A stretch of DNA of 64,000 nt from Castellaniella sp041677825 (lineage in GTDB: Bacteria > Pseudomonadota > Gammaproteobacteria > Burkholderiales > Burkholderiaceae_B), in assembly GCF_041677825.1 (NCBI RefSeq), contig NZ_JBAYPG010000002.1:138427-202426 (forward strand), read 5' to 3'. The number at the start of each line of letters is the position of its first letter. Positions within the stretch are counted from its first letter, which is position 1. This document shows positions 17,635-26,815 of this stretch, piece after piece. The notes below the pieces were generated by a model. The model ran no database searches. It saw only the letters and a list, made by a program, of their open reading frames with translations, and was not told the origin of the DNA. Position numbers and translations under genes: made by a program.

Positions 17635-18597
17635 ATGCGAAACACCTTCCTGGAATTCGAACAGCCCTTGGCCGAACTCGACCAGAAAATTGAAGAATTG
17701 CGCTTCGTACAGGCGGATTCGGCCGTCGACATTTCCGACGAGGTCAGCCGCCTGCAGCAAAAAAGCCAGACGCTGGCCAAGAGCATCTACGCCAAGCTCA
17801 CCCCCTGGCAGACGGCACTCGTGGCCCGCCATCCGCAGCGCCCCTATACGCTCGACTACGTCGAGGCACTGTTCACCGATTTTCACGAACTGCACGGTGA
17901 CCGCATGTATGCCGATGATTCGTCCATCGTGGGTGGGCCCGCACGCTTCAACGGCACGGCCTGCATGGTGATCGGCCACCAGAAAGGCCGCGACACCAAG
18001 GAACGCGCCCGGCGCAACTTTGGCATGCCCCTGCCCGAAGGCTACCGCAAGGCCTTGCGCCTGATGCAACTGGCCGAAAAATTCCAGCTGCCGGTATTCA
18101 CCTTCATCGACACACCAGGCGCCTACCCGGGCGTGGGCGCCGAAGAGCGCGGCCAGTCCGAAGCCATCGGCCACAATCTGTTTGCCATGGCCGGGCTCAA
18201 GGTGCCCATCATCGCCACGATCATCGGCGAAGGGGGCTCCGGTGGTGCCCTGGCCATTGCGGTGGGCGATACGGTGATGATGCTGCAGTACGCGACCTAT
18301 TCAGTCATTTCGCCAGAGGGCTGCGCCTCCATACTGTGGCGCAGCGCCGACAAGGCATCCACGGCAGCCGAGGCGCTGGCAATCACGGCACCGCGCCTGA
18401 AAGAACTGGGGCTGATCGATCGCGTCATCAACGAACCCGTGGGCGGCGCCCATCGCGACCCGGCCACCATGGCGCGCCAGTTGCATCGCGCCCTGGCAGA
18501 TGCATTGCGCGAGCTCTCGGGCCTGAAAACCACCGAGCTGCTCAAAAGGCGGCGCCAGCGGCTGGCCGACTTTGGCCGGGTCACCGAAGCCAAATGA
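17635..18597 (+). CDS. accA: Acetyl-CoA carboxylase carboxyltransferase subunit alpha
   Basis: A 320-residue alpha subunit of the carboxyltransferase that completes malonyl-CoA synthesis for fatty acids. Typical features are the N-terminal helical region (LAELDQKIEEL), GHQKGRDTKERARRNFGMP, DTPGAYPGVGAEERGQSEAI and the oxyanion-hole loop GEGGSGGALA. Length equals that of the E. coli protein. Its stop overlaps the tilS start by ATGA. Confidence 0.97.
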   Translation: MRNTFLEFEQPLAELDQKIEELRFVQADSAVDISDEVSRLQQKSQTLAKSIYAKLTPWQTALVARHPQRPYTLDYVEALFTDFHELHGDRMYADDSSIVGGPARFNGTACMVIGHQKGRDTKERARRNFGMPLPEGYRKALRLMQLAEKFQLPVFTFIDTPGAYPGVGAEERGQSEAIGHNLFAMAGLKVPIIATIIGEGGSGGALAIAVGDTVMMLQYATYSVISPEGCASILWRSADKASTAAEALAITAPRLKELGLIDRVINEPVGGAHRDPATMARQLHRALADALRELSGLKTTELLKRRRQRLADFGRVTEAK

Positions 18598-19706
18598 ACA
18601 CCGGGCCCCGAGGCCGCCAAACAGCCGTTCACGGGCTCGATGCCGCAGCAGGTGCGACAGCCATGGCGCCAGACGGCCCGGCACGCTTCACAAGCCCTGC
18701 GATCCTGCCCGCGTGCGACCCCCTTCTGCTGCGCGACATCGAACAAGCCCTGGAGCCGTTGCCCCAAGGCGCCCCGGTCGGCATTGCCCTGAGCGCCGGC
18801 CCGGATTCGGCCATGCTGGCCATCCATGCAGCTCACATTGCGCAGGTGCAGGGCTGCATGCTGCACGCACTGCACGTCCACCATGGCCTGCAGGCCGAAG
18901 CCGATGCCTGGCTGCAGCATGCCCACGATCTTGCCGGCCTGCTGCAGATCAGCTGCCACAGCCGCAAGGTGACTGTGACCGTGGCTGGGCGCGGCCTGGA
19001 AGCGGCTGCCCGCACGGCACGCTACGCGGCACTGCGCGACCTGGCAGCCGGCGCCGGCATCGGCCACATCCTGCTCGCCCATCACCAGGACGATCAGGCC
19101 GAGACCGTGCTCCTGCGCCTGCTGCGCGGCGCCGGCCCCGAAGGGCTGGCCGCAATGGCGCCTGTAGTGCAGCGCCACGGCCTGTACTGGCTGCGTCCAT
19201 GGCTGAACCAGCCGCGCACACGCGTGCTGGCGTGCGTGCCCCGGTTTGCCGCCGCCACACGCTGGCATCCCGTGCAGGATCCAAGCAACCAGGCCGTGCA
19301 TCTTGCACGCGGTGCCTTGCGTACCGAACTCGCCCCCATACTCGACCGGCATTGGCCCGCATGGCGCACTACCCTCGGGCGCCACGCCCAGCAGGCGCAG
19401 GCGCTGCAGCGCTGGGCGGCGGCGGCGGGTGCCCAGGCACTGCAGACCCTGGACCCAGACGAGGACGGCGGCGGCTTCTCGCTCGCAGCCTGGCGGGCAC
19501 TTTCGGCCGAGCAGCAGGTGGCCGTACTGCGCCACTGGCTGCACGCACAGGGCCTGCGCATGCCCACTGCGGCGCGCTTGCGGGATTGGCTGCACCAGCT
19601 GCGCACCGTGCACGCCCTGGGGCATGATCGCCAGGTCACGCTGCCCCATGAAGGCCATGTCATACGCGTGGTGCGCGGCCGCGTGAGGCTCTTCGATTCA
19701 CGCTAA
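18594..19706 (+). CDS. tilS: tRNA(Ile)-lysidine synthase
   Basis: A 370-residue ATP-dependent enzyme that converts C34 of the CAU anticodon of tRNA-Ile2 to lysidine. The N-terminal PP-loop domain includes LLAHHQDDQAETVLLRLLRG, a strong TilS hallmark, and GLYWLRPWL. The PP-loop, normally SGGxDS, reads SAGPDS, with the second glycine position occupied by alanine. The ATG at 18594 overlaps the accA stop (ATGA); the frame is open further upstream but only as a shadow of accA. Translation coupling with accA is likely. Confidence 0.93.
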   Translation: MNTGPRGRQTAVHGLDAAAGATAMAPDGPARFTSPAILPACDPLLLRDIEQALEPLPQGAPVGIALSAGPDSAMLAIHAAHIAQVQGCMLHALHVHHGLQAEADAWLQHAHDLAGLLQISCHSRKVTVTVAGRGLEAAARTARYAALRDLAAGAGIGHILLAHHQDDQAETVLLRLLRGAGPEGLAAMAPVVQRHGLYWLRPWLNQPRTRVLACVPRFAAATRWHPVQDPSNQAVHLARGALRTELAPILDRHWPAWRTTLGRHAQQAQALQRWAAAAGAQALQTLDPDEDGGGFSLAAWRALSAEQQVAVLRHWLHAQGLRMPTAARLRDWLHQLRTVHALGHDRQVTLPHEGHVIRVVRGRVRLFDSR

Positions 19707-19720
19707 AATAGCAGGTTTTT

Positions 19721-19741
19721 CCGGCCATCATTTTTGGCCGG
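19721..19741 (+). terminator. Hairpin between tilS and lysC
   Basis: Perfect 6-bp stem CCGGCC / GGCCGG with the loop ATCATTTTT, followed by GCATTTTG. It could be a weak terminator or attenuator ahead of lysC. A real U-run is short (four T), so the call is tentative. Confidence 0.35.
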
Positions 19742-19766
19742 GCATTTTGAGCAGAGTCCAGACGCC

Positions 19767-21035
19767 ATGTTGATCGTCCAGAAATACGGCGGCACCTCGA
19801 TGGGGTCCGTAGAACGCATCCAGAATGTGGCCCGTCGGGTTGCCAAGTGGCATGCGGCCGGGCATCAGGTGGTTGTGGTCCCGTCAGCCATGGCCGGCGA
19901 AACCAACCGGCTGCTGGCCCTGGCCAAAGAAATCTCGCCGCAGCCCGATCCCCGCGAACTCGACATGCTCGCGGCAACCGGCGAGCAGGCCAGCAGTGCG
20001 CTGCTGGCCATGGCCTTGATGCGCCAGGGGGTGGCTGCGCGCAGCTACACCGGCTGGCAGGTTCCCGTGCGCACCGACAGCGCGTTCACGCGTGCCCGTA
20101 TCCAGTCCATCGACGACGCTCGCATCCGCGCCGACCTGGAAGCGGGCCGCGTGGTCATCGTCACAGGCTTTCAGGGCGTGGACGAGGCCGGCCACATCAC
20201 CACCCTGGGCCGCGGCGGCTCCGACACCTCGGCCGTGGCCATCGCGGCCGCCATGCAGGCCGATGAATGCCTGATCTTCACCGATGTGGACGGGGTCTAC
20301 ACCACCGACCCGCGTGTGGTGCCCGAGGCCCGCCGCATGAACGTGATCTCGTTCGAGGAAATGCTCGAACTCGCCTCGCTGGGCTCCAAGGTGCTGCAGA
20401 TCCGCTCGGTGGAATTCGCAGGCAAATATCAGGTCCCCCTGCGGGTGCTGTCTTCACTGACCGACCCTCTGCTGCCGGTCGATACCGAAATGCACGCAGG
20501 CACGCTCATCACTTTCGAGGAAGACCAGAAAATGGAAAACGCCGTTGTCTCCGGCATCGCCTTCAGCCGCGACGAAGCCAAGATCACCCTGCGCAACGTG
20601 CCCGACACCCCGGGCGTGGCCTATTCCATCCTGGGCCCGGTCGCAGCCGCCAATATCGACGTCGACATGATCCTGCAGAATATTTCGCAGCAGGGCATGA
20701 CCGATTTTTCCTTCACCGTGAACCGCAATGATTTTTCACGGACGCTCGAACTGCTCAAGAATCAGGTGGGGCCCAGTGTCGGCGCCGAGGAAATCGTCTC
20801 CGATGACAAGGTGGCCAAAGTGTCCATCGTCGGCATCGGCATGCGCAGCCACGTTGGCGTGGCCAGCCTGATGTTCCGTACCCTGGCCGAGGAAGGCATC
20901 AACATCCAGATGATCAGCACCTCCGAGATCAAGACCTCGGTGCTGATCAATGACAAGTACATGGAACTCGCCGTCCGGGCCCTGCACAAGGCCTTCGAAC
21001 TCGATGCCGAAGCGCCCGCCGGCGAGCCTGCCTGA
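19767..21035 (+). CDS. lysC: Aspartate kinase
   Basis: A 422-residue aspartokinase catalysing the first step from aspartate to lysine, threonine, methionine and diaminopimelate. It begins with the family motif VQKYGGTSMGSVERI and contains VTGFQGVDEAGHITTLGRGG and FTDVDGVYTTDPR. The C-terminal 160 residues hold two ACT regulatory domains. ATG 19767 is chosen because the kinase motif starts immediately after it; the frame is open 33 bases upstream. The protein resembles the single feedback-regulated enzyme of other betaproteobacteria. An internal start for a separate beta subunit is possible at the ATG near 20531 but is not supported by an obvious ribosome-binding site. Confidence 0.96.
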   Translation: MLIVQKYGGTSMGSVERIQNVARRVAKWHAAGHQVVVVPSAMAGETNRLLALAKEISPQPDPRELDMLAATGEQASSALLAMALMRQGVAARSYTGWQVPVRTDSAFTRARIQSIDDARIRADLEAGRVVIVTGFQGVDEAGHITTLGRGGSDTSAVAIAAAMQADECLIFTDVDGVYTTDPRVVPEARRMNVISFEEMLELASLGSKVLQIRSVEFAGKYQVPLRVLSSLTDPLLPVDTEMHAGTLITFEEDQKMENAVVSGIAFSRDEAKITLRNVPDTPGVAYSILGPVAAANIDVDMILQNISQQGMTDFSFTVNRNDFSRTLELLKNQVGPSVGAEEIVSDDKVAKVSIVGIGMRSHVGVASLMFRTLAEEGINIQMISTSEIKTSVLINDKYMELAVRALHKAFELDAEAPAGEPA

Positions 21036-21040
21036 GCCCT

Positions 21041-21069
21041 GTGGCAGCCCAGTCAACCTGTGCTAGAAT
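21041..21069 (+). promoter_or_regulatory. Candidate promoter of tRNA-Ser
   Basis: TAGAAT at 21064-21069 is a good -10 box; GTGGCA at 21041-21046 matches four of six -35 positions with a 17-base spacer. Transcription would start just before the tRNA 5' end at 21082. Confidence 0.4.
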
Positions 21070-21081
21070 GCCATGCTTGCC

Positions 21082-21174
21082 GGAGACGTGGCCGAGTGGT
21101 TGAAGGTACTCCCCTGCTAAGGGAGCATGCGGCTTATACCCGCATCGAGGGTTCGAATCCCTCCGTCTCCGCCA
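21082..21174 (+). tRNA. tRNA-Ser (anticodon GCU)
   Basis: The acceptor arms GGAGACG (21082-21088) and CGTCTCC (21164-21170) pair perfectly, followed by discriminator G and encoded CCA. The anticodon stem CTCCC/GGGAG encloses CTGCTAA with anticodon GCT at 21116-21118. The long variable arm (GCATGCGGCTTATACCCGCA region) and the T-loop GGTTCGAATCC confirm a class II serine tRNA reading AGC/AGU codons. Confidence 0.97.
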
Positions 21175-21187
21175 AACCCGGTAAACG

Positions 21188-21219
21188 CGGCCCTTTGTGA
21201 TCAATCAGGGGCCGTTTTT
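21188..21219 (+). terminator. Rho-independent terminator after tRNA-Ser
   Basis: Stem CGGCCC / GGGCCG with a 15-base loop, followed directly by TTTTT. It starts 14 bases after the tRNA CCA end and fits termination of the tRNA transcript. Confidence 0.7.
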
Positions 21220-21374
21220 GCGTTCTGTGATCGGCCGGGCCTGACCAGGTTTCAGTTTGAAAACCCCGGGTTGCTGCGCCACCAGTGTGCCAGCACACAT
21301 CAACAGCGGCACCCCGCGCCCCTTCGACAAGCCGAAGAACAGCCCCTCGTGGTGAAGACCACCAACACGCCGGA

Positions 21375-22496
21375 TCAAGCCACGAGCATCTTGCCTATCG
21401 TGTCCATCAGCACTTCGTTGTTGCCCCAATGGATGCCAAAGGCCCGCAGGTCGCGAACGTGGCGCTCGAGCGGCAACGCCCTGGAATAGCCGATCGCGCC
21501 ATGGGCTGCGAGGCAGGCATCGGCAACGCGCTGGGCGGCCCGGACAGCGGCCACCTTGCTGAGCCACAAAACCAGCGGCGGACCCTTGGCACTGTCGTCC
21601 AGCCAGCTCAGGCCGCGTGCGACCGCAGACCGTGCAGCCTCGAGGTCCAAAAAAACCTGCGCAAGCTGTGTCTGCACGCCGGGCAGCGCCGCAAGGGGCT
21701 TGCCCAGCACATGCCGTTCGCGGACATGCGGCAGTGTGGCATCGAAGGCCGCCTGCGCCACCCCCAGAGCGGCTGCGCCCGAGCCGACCAGGGTGACCCC
21801 GCCTGCAGCGGCCAGCACACCCTGGGCGCCCCCGACACCACCAAGCAGACGCCCAGCGGGCACATGGCAATCCTCGATGAACATCTCTCGCACTTGAACA
21901 CCCCGCAGCCCCATGGTGTCCTCGCGGCGCCCGAAGGACAGCCCGCGATCCGATTTTTCCAGTATGAAGCAGCTCAGCCCCTGAGGCCCTGGATCATCCG
22001 CCGTGCGTGCCAGCACCAGATAGACATCGGCTGCGCCCGCCTGGCTGATGAAGAACTTTCCGCCATCGAGCACGAAACCATCGTCGAGCGCACGCGCACG
22101 GGTACTGATGCTGCCGGGGTTGGAGCCGCCACCGGTTTCGGTCGCGGCAAAAGCCCCCTTCGCCTGCCCGGTGGCGAGGGCTGGCAGATACTGCGCCTTC
22201 TGCGCGTCCGTACCCAGCGCTGCAATCCCTGCGGCCGCCGTGGAATGCGTCAGCAACGCCCAGGCCGTTGATGCGCAGGCGCCTCCCACGGTTTCGATAA
22301 TGGCGGCAAAGGTACTGCGATCGACCCCGAGGCCGGCCTGATCGCCTGGAACCACCAGGGCCGTGAGCCCGCACCCAGCCAATTCTTCCCAGTATCCCGA
22401 AGGGAATTCGCCAGTCTCGTCAATCGCACGTGCCCGACTCTGGACTGTTTTTTTGACGAAGGCGCGCGCGCCCTCAACCAGTGTTGCATCAGTCAT
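21375..22496 (-). CDS. Acyl-CoA dehydrogenase family protein
   Basis: A 373-residue FAD-dependent acyl-CoA dehydrogenase, which introduces an alpha-beta double bond into an acyl-CoA and passes electrons to ETF. The N-terminal helical domain ends near GAFAATETGGGSNPG, a form of the usual FAD/substrate loop, followed by the beta domain (FVLDGGKFFISQAGAADVYL) and a C-terminal helical domain ending HWGNNEVLMDTIGKMLVA. ATG 22496 follows AAAGGGGG and opens with MTDATLVEGARAF; the longer open frame upstream is the shadow of the divergent gene. The chain-length specificity is unknown. Confidence 0.88.
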   Translation of the reverse strand: MTDATLVEGARAFVKKTVQSRARAIDETGEFPSGYWEELAGCGLTALVVPGDQAGLGVDRSTFAAIIETVGGACASTAWALLTHSTAAAGIAALGTDAQKAQYLPALATGQAKGAFAATETGGGSNPGSISTRARALDDGFVLDGGKFFISQAGAADVYLVLARTADDPGPQGLSCFILEKSDRGLSFGRREDTMGLRGVQVREMFIEDCHVPAGRLLGGVGGAQGVLAAAGGVTLVGSGAAALGVAQAAFDATLPHVRERHVLGKPLAALPGVQTQLAQVFLDLEAARSAVARGLSWLDDSAKGPPLVLWLSKVAAVRAAQRVADACLAAHGAIGYSRALPLERHVRDLRAFGIHWGNNEVLMDTIGKMLVA

Positions 22497-22626
22497 CGAT
22501 CTGGACCCCCTTTCTGTGTCGCGGTACATTTTAGGAGCCGGCCAACCAGCAAGCCAGCAAACCTCTTCACCGAAGAGGGTTTTAGAGCGTGCGCACGAAG
22601 CCACGCAACCCAAGGAGAAACCCACC

Positions 22627-23547
22627 ATGCCTTCTGCCTTCATGCAGGCCGTGCGGGCACGCACACAATCCGCCCTGGAATCGGGCGCGCTGCAGCCCAT
22701 CCAGGCCGAACAGACCGTCATCGAAGAAGACGGGCTGCCGTTCATCGTGCGCTGGGTCGCTGCACTGGCCCGCAAGGACACGGCTCCCGTCACCTTGCCC
22801 GGAGGGCCGCGCAATGCCGATTTCAACCCCTTTCTGAACCCGGAACCTGCCCTGCTGGTTGGCCCGGTAGGCGACGGGCACGTCGCCATCCTCAATAAAT
22901 TTCCCGTGTGCATGCATCATCTGGTGCTGGCGCGCAAGACCTTCGCCGAACAGCGTACACCACTGGACCTGTCGGATTTCCAGGCGCTGGCCCAGGTGCT
23001 GTCGACGGCGGGGGGCCTGGGCTTCTACAACGGCGGCCCCGAGGCGGGCGCCAGCCAGCGCCACAAGCATGTGCAATGGGTTCCGGCCGAGCCCGGCAAT
23101 GCCACGCTGAGCACCCTGGTGGCCGGCCTGTCGGGCCCATCCGGGCGGGACAGAGACCTGGACGCATCAGTTCGCGAATCCGCTGCGGAAGGCGGACCAT
23201 CCGGGCTGCGCCATCCGCAATTGCCGATACGCCATGTCTTCCTGCCCGTGCAGGCGCATGCAGGCGTCGATCCGCATGCCAGTGCCCAATCCATGCGGCA
23301 GGCCTATGAGCAGGCGCGCGACATCCTGGATCTGGAGACGGGCGAGCACGGCCTGCTCGCGCCTCACAATCTGCTGATCCACGACGGCTGGCTGCTGATG
23401 GTGCTGCGCAGCCGCGAGCATTTTTCGGGGGTCTCGCTCAATGCCCTTTCATTTGGCGGCACCCTGTATGCGCGCAACGCTGAACAGGTCGAGGCCATCC
23501 GTGCTGCTGGCCCCCTGAAGGCCCTGCTGCACGTGGGCGTGTCGTAA
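22627..23547 (+). CDS. ATP adenylyltransferase / Ap4A phosphorylase-like protein
   Basis: A 306-residue protein of the HIT-related ATP adenylyltransferase family. It has NKFPVCMHHLVLARKTFAEQ and the histidine-triad-like active site ASQRHKHVQWV, as in yeast Apa1/Apa2, which phosphorolyse diadenosine tetraphosphate to ADP and ATP. ATG 22627 has AAGGAGA upstream; the open frame before it is non-coding in character. It diverges from the acyl-CoA dehydrogenase gene and converges on the TerC/CBS gene. The likely role is control of dinucleoside polyphosphate alarmones. Confidence 0.85.
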   Translation: MPSAFMQAVRARTQSALESGALQPIQAEQTVIEEDGLPFIVRWVAALARKDTAPVTLPGGPRNADFNPFLNPEPALLVGPVGDGHVAILNKFPVCMHHLVLARKTFAEQRTPLDLSDFQALAQVLSTAGGLGFYNGGPEAGASQRHKHVQWVPAEPGNATLSTLVAGLSGPSGRDRDLDASVRESAAEGGPSGLRHPQLPIRHVFLPVQAHAGVDPHASAQSMRQAYEQARDILDLETGEHGLLAPHNLLIHDGWLLMVLRSREHFSGVSLNALSFGGTLYARNAEQVEAIRAAGPLKALLHVGVS

Positions 23548-23562
23548 CGCAGGCTCGGGCAC

Positions 23563-23595
23563 CTGCCTGGCGGCCTGCTTCGGCCAGCCAGGCAG
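23563..23595. terminator. Hairpin between convergent genes
   Basis: Perfect 9-bp inverted repeat CTGCCTGGC / GCCAGGCAG with an inner GGCC...GGCC pairing. It fills the 52-base gap between the Ap4A phosphorylase-like gene and the TerC/CBS gene, so it may act on both transcripts. No U-run is present. Confidence 0.35.
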
Positions 23596-23599
23596 CACC

Positions 23600-25141
23600 C
23601 TACAGCCGATCGATCTGCACGGCAGCAATCCGGCGCCCTTCCATGGCCGCCACGGTGAAACGGAAACCGCCCCAGTCCTGCGTGAGTTCGCAATGATCGC
23701 CCACTTCGGGCAGGCGCCCGAAGCGCTCGAGCAGATAGCCGGCCAGGGTGGAATACTCTTCGTCATCATCCACCAGCCCGTCGGTGTGCAGGATCTGCTC
23801 GAGATGATGCAGATCCGCGGCCCCATCCACCCGCCAGCGGCCATCGCCCTGCACGATGATGTCGGGCGCCTCATCCTCGTCGGGAAATTCACCCGCAATC
23901 GCCTCGAAGATATCGATGGGCGTGACCACGCCGACGATCGAGCCAAATTCATCCGCCACCAGCACCAGCAGCCCGTGAGCCCGCTTCAGGGTCTCCATGA
24001 GTTGCAGGATCTGGATGGTCTCGTGCACGATGATGGGCTCGCGCAGGCGGGTCTCGCGGATCTGGCCATGTTCGATCAGGTCGAGCAGAAGCTCTTTGGC
24101 GCGCCCGATTCCGACCACCTCATCGAGCGTTCCGCGGCACACTGGAAAGAAACTGTGTGGCTCGCGGATCAGTTGCGCACGCAACTCATCGGCTGGGGTT
24201 TCAAGGTTGATCCATGACACCTCGGTACGCGGGGTCATGACCGAATGCACGTTGCGGTCGCTCAGCGTAAGCACCCCGCTGACCATGTTGCGCTCTTCGA
24301 CGCCAAAGGCTTCCACGGGTTCGCTCACGTTGACATCGGTTTCGGGCTCGGGCCCGGCCAGCGGCCTGCGCCCCAGCATCAGCAGCACGGCTTCTGCGGT
24401 ACGCTCGCGCATCGGGCGGCGCTGCTCGGCTCGCTGCTGGTTGCGACGGGCCCACTGGTTGAGGGTTTCGATCAATATCGAAAAAATGATTGCAGCGTAC
24501 AGATAACCCTTGGGCACTGCAAACTGGAAGCCTTCGGCCATCAGCGAAAAGCCGATGGTGAGCAGAAACCCCAGACACAGTATGACAACCGTCTGATGCG
24601 CATTGACGAAGGTCGTGATCGGTTTGGAGGCGAGCAACATGACGCCCATGGCAATGATGACGGCGGCCATCATGATGGGCAGATGGTCGACCATGCCCAC
24701 CGCCGTAATGACCGAATCGACCGAAAACACGGCATCGAGAATGACGATCTGAGTGACGATCACCCAGAAACTGGCGTGCAGGCGCGACCCCGTGGCATGC
24801 AGGGTACGCCCCTCGATGCGATCATGCAGTTCGAAAGTCCCCTTGAACAGCAGGAAAAAGCCGCCCACGATCAGGATCAGGTCGCGCCCCGAGAACTGGA
24901 AGCCGCCCACGGTCAGCCAGGGCGTCGTCAGGTGGATCAGCCAGGACATGACGGTGAGCAGGACCAGACGCATGAGCAAGGCCAGGCCCAACCCCACGAC
25001 TCGGGCGTGGTCGCGTTCCCGGGGGGGCAGTTTGTCGACCAGAATGGCGATGAAGACCAGGTTGTCTATGCCAAGGACGATCTCCAGAACGATGAGGGTG
25101 AGCAAGCCCACCCAGGCTGCCGGATCCAGCAACCATTCCAT
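23600..25141 (-). CDS. TerC-type membrane protein with CBS and CorC_HlyC domains
   Basis: A 513-residue protein. The first 240 residues form a seven-helix TerC-family domain (EIVLGIDNLVFIAILVDKLP and ILDAVFSVDSVITAVGMV). A linker leads to a CBS pair around residues 300-420 (SVMTPRTEVSWI, FGSIVGVVTPIDIFEAI) and a C-terminal CorC_HlyC domain ending AAVQIDRL. This is the layout of E. coli YoaE/YegH. The family is linked to metal export, including manganese for some TerC proteins, and CBS domains bind adenine nucleotides; the substrate here is unknown. ATG 25141 starts the first helix at MEWLLDPAAW. It follows suhB by 8 bases on the same strand. Confidence 0.9.
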   Translation of the reverse strand: MEWLLDPAAWVGLLTLIVLEIVLGIDNLVFIAILVDKLPPRERDHARVVGLGLALLMRLVLLTVMSWLIHLTTPWLTVGGFQFSGRDLILIVGGFFLLFKGTFELHDRIEGRTLHATGSRLHASFWVIVTQIVILDAVFSVDSVITAVGMVDHLPIMMAAVIIAMGVMLLASKPITTFVNAHQTVVILCLGFLLTIGFSLMAEGFQFAVPKGYLYAAIIFSILIETLNQWARRNQQRAEQRRPMRERTAEAVLLMLGRRPLAGPEPETDVNVSEPVEAFGVEERNMVSGVLTLSDRNVHSVMTPRTEVSWINLETPADELRAQLIREPHSFFPVCRGTLDEVVGIGRAKELLLDLIEHGQIRETRLREPIIVHETIQILQLMETLKRAHGLLVLVADEFGSIVGVVTPIDIFEAIAGEFPDEDEAPDIIVQGDGRWRVDGAADLHHLEQILHTDGLVDDDEEYSTLAGYLLERFGRLPEVGDHCELTQDWGGFRFTVAAMEGRRIAAVQIDRL

Positions 25142-25149
25142 GGGCACCC

Positions 25150-25926
25150 TCAGCCCTGCAGATAGTGGACGAAGCGCGCAAAGATCCTGGGGGTGGCTGC
25201 CAGCACATTGCCCGACTGCATCCAGCCCTGCTCGCCTTCGTAGTCGCCCATCAGGCCACCCGCCTCGAGTACCAGCAGGCTGCCTGCGGCCATGTCCCAG
25301 GGCTTGAGCCCGGAGCCGCAAAAACCATCGAGCCGCCCACCCGCCACCCAGGCCAGATCGAGTACAGTCGAGCCGGTGCGGCGCGCCGAGGCACAGTCGC
25401 CCAGCAGGCTGAAGAACGGCGAATCAGCCGGCAAGGCCGTAGACCGAGGTACATGCGAGGCCAGCAGCGCATCGCCATAGCGATGGCACGACGATACCCG
25501 CACCCGGCGGTCGTTCAGGAAGGCCCCGCTGCCCCGACTGGCGGTGAACATTTCATTGCGGGTCGGATCGAAAATGACGCCGTGCATGGGTTGGCCATTG
25601 TGCATCAGGGCGATGGACACGGCGTAATGCGCGAAACCATGGATGAAATTGGTGGTGCCATCGAGTGGATCGATGACCCACTGGAATTCAGGCACGGGGC
25701 CCTCGGCCGGGTGCAGGCCCGATTCTTCGGCCAGGATGCCATGATCCGGATACGCCGTGCGTAAAATGTCGATGATGGCGTCTTCTGCCGCCCGATCGAC
25801 TTCGGTGACATAATCCCTGGGGCCCTTGCGTGCAATGTTCAGGCGTTCGAGGTCAAGACTGGCACGATTGATGATCGTGCCGGCACGGCGCGCCGCCTTG
25901 ATGGCGGTATTGAGCATTGGATGCAT
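25150..25926 (-). CDS. suhB: Inositol-1-monophosphatase family protein
   Basis: A 258-residue Mg2+-dependent phosphatase of the SuhB/IMPase family. The metal-site motifs are present: LAEESG, DPLDGTTNFIHGF and KPWDMAAGSLLVLEAGG. In E. coli SuhB also acts in ribosomal RNA antitermination complexes. I chose ATG 25926, giving MHPMLNTAIKAARRAG, which matches the family start; a TTG 18 bases upstream is less likely. It is divergent from trmJ across a 47-base gap, an arrangement common in Bordetella relatives. Confidence 0.94.
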   Translation of the reverse strand: MHPMLNTAIKAARRAGTIINRASLDLERLNIARKGPRDYVTEVDRAAEDAIIDILRTAYPDHGILAEESGLHPAEGPVPEFQWVIDPLDGTTNFIHGFAHYAVSIALMHNGQPMHGVIFDPTRNEMFTASRGSGAFLNDRRVRVSSCHRYGDALLASHVPRSTALPADSPFFSLLGDCASARRTGSTVLDLAWVAGGRLDGFCGSGLKPWDMAAGSLLVLEAGGLMGDYEGEQGWMQSGNVLAATPRIFARFVHYLQG

Positions 25927-25973
25927 GGGTAAAGAATTTTCCAAAGATCACGGACAACAATCTGCCATTTTAA

Positions 25974-26798
25974 ATGACTCTGCAAGAATATTCCGATTCA
26001 CCGACCGCCATTCCGGATGTTTTCGCACGGGTGCGCTTCATCATGGTGCGACCCAGCCATCCCGGCAACATCGGCTCGGCTGCCCGTGCCCTGAAGACCA
26101 TGGGCTTTGGCAGCCTGCATCTGGTCGCCCCGCGCGACCCTGCAGCCGCCCATCATCCCGAAGCCATCGCACTGGCCAGTGGCGCTGGAGACCTGCTCGA
26201 AACGGCCCGGATCCATGCGACACTGGCCGAGGCACTGGCGCCCGCCACACTCACTTTTGCCCTGACCGCGCGGCCGCGAGCCCTGGGTCCACAGGCCTGC
26301 GACATCCGCGAGGCCGCCGGGCTTTCAGCATCCGAACTGGCCAAACCGCACCGTTGTGTGGCGCTGGTGCTGGGCACGGAACGCAGCGGGCTGTCCAACG
26401 ACGAAATGGGCCTGTGCCAGTACGCGTGCCATATCCCGGCCAATCCGGCCTATAGCTCATTGAACGTGGCCCAGGCCCTGCAACTGTGCGCCTGGGAGTT
26501 GCGCTATGCACTGCTGCCACTGTCCGGCCAGGCGCGCCTGCCTGACACCCATGGCCGCCATGATCCGGGCAGCGACCCGGCCAGCAACCAGCAGGTGGAC
26601 GCATTGCTCGAGCACCTCGAACGCGCCATGCGGGCCACCGGCTTTCTGGATCCGGCCCACCCCAAGAAGCTGTTGCCACGCATGCGCCAACTATGGATAC
26701 GGGCGCAGCCCAGCATCGATGAAGTCGACATGCTGCGTGGCCTGTGCACGGCCATGATACGCAGCAGTTCAGAACACATTGATACCCATACCTTCTAG
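25974..26798 (+). CDS. trmJ: tRNA (cytidine/uridine-32-2'-O)-methyltransferase
   Basis: A 274-residue SPOUT-class methyltransferase that methylates the ribose of residue 32 in tRNA anticodon loops using S-adenosylmethionine. The three SPOUT motifs are visible: RPSHPGNIGSAARALKTMG, VALVLGTERSGLSNDE and NPAYSSLNVAQALQLCAWEL, which form the trefoil knot. A C-terminal helical extension with LLEHLERAMRATGFLD is typical of TrmJ. cysE begins 17 bases after its stop. Confidence 0.92.
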   Translation: MTLQEYSDSPTAIPDVFARVRFIMVRPSHPGNIGSAARALKTMGFGSLHLVAPRDPAAAHHPEAIALASGAGDLLETARIHATLAEALAPATLTFALTARPRALGPQACDIREAAGLSASELAKPHRCVALVLGTERSGLSNDEMGLCQYACHIPANPAYSSLNVAQALQLCAWELRYALLPLSGQARLPDTHGRHDPGSDPASNQQVDALLEHLERAMRATGFLDPAHPKKLLPRMRQLWIRAQPSIDEVDMLRGLCTAMIRSSSEHIDTHTF

Positions 26799-26815
26799 AA
26801 GAGCGCCGATTTTTC

